Assembly: GCA_037039925.1 (NCBI GenBank)
Contig: JAXRKP010001476.1
Coordinates: forward strand, 2,501-66,500
Length of the DNA: 64,000 nt
Origin: Doris montereyensis
Lineage: Eukaryota > Mollusca > Gastropoda > Nudibranchia > Dorididae
Direction of reading: 5' to 3'
In this document: positions 61,201 to 64,000 of the stretch, in pieces
Layout of the letters: every line of letters begins with the position of its first letter
Numbering within the stretch: position 1 is the stretch's first letter
Made by a program: the position numbers and the translations under genes
The notes under the pieces: model-generated
What the model was told of the DNA's origin: nothing
Database searches by the model: none
The model's input: only the letters and a program-made list of their open reading frames with translations

Positions 61201-61535
61201 CAAGCCGGTTACATTATATTTAGTTCTCTGAATCTGTTTGGTTTTGGATAAGCAGGGATTAGCCCACTGTACCCTAGGTAGATGGTGGGGCTGCCACCTT
61301 GAGGTCCCCTACCAGGCCTTGTTATTTTCTGTCAGGGTTAAATCCCTTAGCGTTTAGTCATTCAAGACTAGCCTGCAAGGCAGCAGGTTATTATTTATGT
61401 CAGGGTTAACTCCCTTAGCCTTTGCTCAACCAAGACTGGTCTGTAAGGCAGCAGGTTGCTTTCTGTCAGGGCTAACTCCCTTAGCCTTTGGTCAACCAAG
61501 ACCAGCCTGCAAAGCAGCAGGAGACTCGTGGAGGG
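58215..61535 (-). mobile_element. RTE-like LINE copy 4, most complete (about 3.3 kb)
   Basis: The most complete copy. Right to left on the minus strand: 5' tandem monomers (61331-61530), endonuclease start TWNVRAINGKELKLVEEMEK (near 61100-61150), endonuclease end [15 protein letters not shown] and [17 protein letters not shown] (60425-60545), linker [20 protein letters not shown] (near 59710), [22 protein letters not shown] and [20 protein letters not shown] (59270-59390), and [13 protein letters not shown] C-terminus (near 58370). The 3' end has an AAAGAAAG tail. Length, single ORF plan and microsatellite tail fit RTE elements. Several shifts make it inactive. Confidence 0.92.
61331..61530 (-). 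repeat. Tandem monomers at the 5' end of LINE copy 4
   Basis: Three units spaced 68 and 66 bases, starting at 61331, 61399 and 61465. Each has GTCAGGG(T/C)TAA(C/A)TCCCTTAGC and then a CAAGAC(T/C)(A/G)G-CTG(C/T)AA(G/A)GCAGCAGG block. Single or partial units are in copy 2 (near 29110) and copy 5 (near 63590). Confidence 0.85.
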
Positions 61536-61539
61536 CGAG

Positions 61540-62660
61540 ATCATCTACTCCCCGTATGAATGCTTACTTGTCCACTGCCCGGTACCAGCCTTAATACGTG
61601 GTACAGAACACAACAACATAATCTGCCTTTTGACTGGGTGATCAGACGCCCAAAGTGAAATAGTAGTCATCCCTCGCCCCATCCTACCCCTACTTTTGGT
61701 GACACGATCATGAATTGACTCTTGAGATGTCCTATAACTCTGATCACAGACGGTGTAGATACTTTGATTTTGGATGTCTACTTAGCTTTTACTTGGGATA
61801 GAAAAAGACACGTTGGATGCCCCTCCTCACCCCCTCCCCCTAGTTGCACAGACTACGCAGACATTTCGATGCTCACCAAGTGGCAGAGGGTAGGTGGACA
61901 TCAGGATGTGCCCCCTAGACTCTCCCGTGTCGATCAAAACTGTAGACTATTTTTAGAATGTTGCATATTTGCTAGAGTTGGGGCATCCCAGGGTTAAGTA
62001 CAGGAAAGCAATATTTACAACTCCCACTCCGCTCCTCTCCCTCCCCCAAATCCCACAAAAGAACCCCATTAAAATAATAAACTCCTATTATTTGATGTAT
62101 GTAATTCATATTATGCATCACATCTTTTTAATGTTATGCGCCTAGAGCCTTACCGTTGTAGGGGTCATTGCGCAATAGGGATGTACATTATGATTATTAT
62201 TACTTCTTTTTTTTTTTTTTAAATTTTCAATTTAATTTAATTTTATTTATTTAACAAATTTAATTAACACATTATGTCATGAAGTGATTATTTATCTGGT
62301 CATGTATTCATGGTAAAAATTATATTATTATAATAATTCTTCAAATATTAGCAAGGGCAAATATAGGGCAAACATAAAATGACTTCCACCAGGAATCAAC
62401 AATCAAACTCTGAATCATCTTAGAATTACAAAAGATAAGAGAAGGTTAACTTGAAAAGTTAGTCTTGTTATATATAAGATATACAAGTCATGGACTTCAT
62501 AACTTGTTTCGTCTCTATTTATAGATTCAATGTTTTGAAGATCAGACGTTTAATATGCGGTAGTAATATCAGAATATTCTGCACGTGTTCTCCATAGCCG
62601 CACTCTTCCAATATGAGGATCTCGTCATCATACCAATTACGCAGATGGCGTTGTCGCATT
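61540..62660. other. Spacer between LINE copies, no gene recognised
   Basis: Includes an open frame at 61722-61997 without recognisable features, and a T-rich run at 62205-62221. Confidence 0.5.
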
Positions 62661-62665
62661 TTCGT

Positions 62666-63483
62666 TTAAGGGATGTCGTCTGTACTGTTCTGGACGGTAC
62701 AATTTGTCATCATTTGATATGGAACGTAATACTCAATAAGGAGACCATCAAGCTCTGCAAGAATAGCACGTATCCTTTGAAATTTATCTAACAAGAGCTT
62801 TAAATAGTCATTGTTGCGATCTGGCTGTGTACTATGCATTCCTGTGTCTTTTCCGATTTTTGAGACCTCGGCGCTTATTTTATCACAGTCCAGGTCCTCG
62901 ATCATGTCAGCGAGGCGTGCGTGATTACTGTTACAAGCCTGTTGATTTTCCGTGATTGAGTTTTCATCACATGTGCTTGGGTTTTTCATCGTCCTCGCTG
63001 TCTGGCGTGATATATGTGTCAGAAAGCTGTAGATCCGTGTTCGTAGATGTGTCGTCAAGGGGCGATGTTGTGGTTGACACACTGAATGAGTGGGTAGCAC
63101 TGTCCTTGCTCTGGCTTGGCTCCATATTGTTATTTGTTCGTTGAATGTCGGAAGTCGTAGTTTCTTCGTTTTTAATGAAGTCCGTGTTGGTCGATGTTGT
63201 TGCTGTCTCCGTTGTTACTCTTGTATGATTTTGTTGTTTTCTAAGCTAGTCACGTCTTATTTGGCTTGGTGCGTCTGAAGCTGGCAGGAGTCGAATGATG
63301 ACTCACCGAAATACTCATGTCTAAGGCCATTCCATCAAAACGAAGGGCGAGGGTAGTGCGCTCTTGATTTCCAGCCACTTTGAATGACGAGAGGTGAGAT
63401 GCCTCTAAAATGCTGTTGATAAGACATTCCAGCATCGTCAGGAATATGCTAACTGGCATCTTGATGTCATTTAACAACAACAA
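62666..63483 (-). pseudogene. Broken gene of unknown family, possibly repeat-encoded
   Basis: Three overlapping minus-strand frames join into one protein-like product of about 270 residues. The first part (63483-63250) reads MLECLINSILEASHLSSFKV and ALRFDGMALDMSISVS. After a shift comes PSQIRRD, a stop, then a threonine/serine-rich linker (TRVTTETATTSTNTDF, then SDTYITPDSEDDEKP) to about 62970. After another shift, ADMIEDLDCDKISAEVSKIG and LLLDKFQRIRAILAELDGLL lead to the stop at 62668. The xPSQxRRD motif after a compact N-terminal domain reminds me of multicopy uncharacterised proteins in molluscs. I cannot name a family. GC is higher than in the flanks. It lies between two diverging LINE copies. 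Confidence 0.5.
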
Positions 63484-63544
63484 AACTTGAAATCATAAAA
63501 TGTCTGGCCTCTATTAATATTATTATTATCATTATTATTCCAGG

Positions 63545-64000
63545 TAAGCACCTGTACTGGAGCCCCGCCCTCCAGAGTCCCAAGCTGACCAAAGGCTAAG
63601 GGAGTTAACCCTGACAGACAACATCATGCTGCCTTGCATGCTGGTCTCGTGTGACCGAATTCCTGACAGAAAATAACAAGGCCCGGTAGAGGGGTCTCAA
63701 TGTGGCAGTCCCACCATCTACCTAGGGTACAGTGGGCTAATCCCTGCTTACCCAAAACAAACTGATTCAAAGTATTAAATATGATGATACACGGATTGAA
63801 CTTTCGAACACGACTCTGGAAAAGAACACGGATTGTGGTTTTAAGAACATGGAATATTAGGGCAATAAATGGAAAAAGAGTTAGAAGTAGTTGAAGAAAT
63901 GGGAAATTAAAAATAGACATTTGGCTATTACAGAAACAAAGAAAAAGGACAAGGAATAGAAAATATAAGACCAAATCATACGTTAATCTTGTCATGAGTA
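63545..64000 (+). mobile_element. RTE-like LINE copy 5, 5' end, runs off the window
   Basis: Begins with the complement of the 5' monomer (GACCAAAGGCTAAGGGAGTT), then the leader with CCACCATCTACCTAGGGTAC, then the endonuclease start LRTWNIRAINGK near 63840. A shift follows, then EEMGKLKIDIWLLQK. Orientation is opposite to copy 4. Confidence 0.85.

Overview
This window is AT-rich animal DNA with intron-containing genes, introns from a few hundred bases to several kilobases, tRNA-derived SINEs, many decayed LINEs and DNA transposons. Protein similarity and the frequent TAGGCCTA words suggest a marine invertebrate, most likely a lophotrochozoan such as a mollusc. That placement is an inference, not a proof.

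Three real genes can be read exon by exon. (1) TATA-box-binding protein (TBP), + strand, 7.4-19.4 kb, with six well-supported coding exons plus a likely first coding exon. (2) A three-exon cytochrome c oxidase subunit 7A-related gene (COX7A2L-like), - strand, 33.5 kb down to 25.8 kb. (3) A CCDC170 orthologue, + strand, 33.9-48.0 kb, thirteen exons encoding a long coiled-coil protein. Genes 2 and 3 are head to head with 326 bp between their start codons, so they probably share a bidirectional promoter. TBP is a general transcription factor, the COX7A protein belongs to the mitochondrial respiratory chain, and CCDC170 is a microtubule/Golgi-associated coiled-coil protein. Nothing suggests a shared pathway.

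The rest is mobile DNA. One RTE-like LINE family occurs five times: in a TBP intron, in a COX7A2L-like intron, in a CCDC170 intron, near full length at 58.2-61.5 kb, and as a 5' end running off the right edge. Older LINE remnants of at least four other kinds lie at 0.8-5.0 kb, 32.7-33.3 kb and 51.0-52.4 kb. DNA transposon remnants include a decayed piggyBac transposase (54.9-56.7 kb), a piggyBac N-terminal remnant (17.3-17.9 kb), a pogo/Tigger deletion derivative with perfect ends (20.1-21.0 kb), a PIF/Harbinger-like MITE (24.7-25.3 kb) and a TTAA-flanked MITE (47.2-47.4 kb). Two SINE families and many microsatellites are also present.

The most striking pattern is a run of single-base frame breaks inside otherwise conserved exons of all three genes. 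At least five occur in CCDC170, one in the COX7A2L-like gene and a compensating pair in TBP. This points to consensus indel errors in the assembly, or less likely to real gene decay. I found no clearly new biological system. The best candidates for a second look are the TBP compensated frameshift, the repeat-encoded broken ORF at 62.7-63.5 kb, the tandem 5' monomers of the LINE, and the inverted-repeat element at 29.8-30.5 kb whose arms carry a hammerhead-like hairpin.
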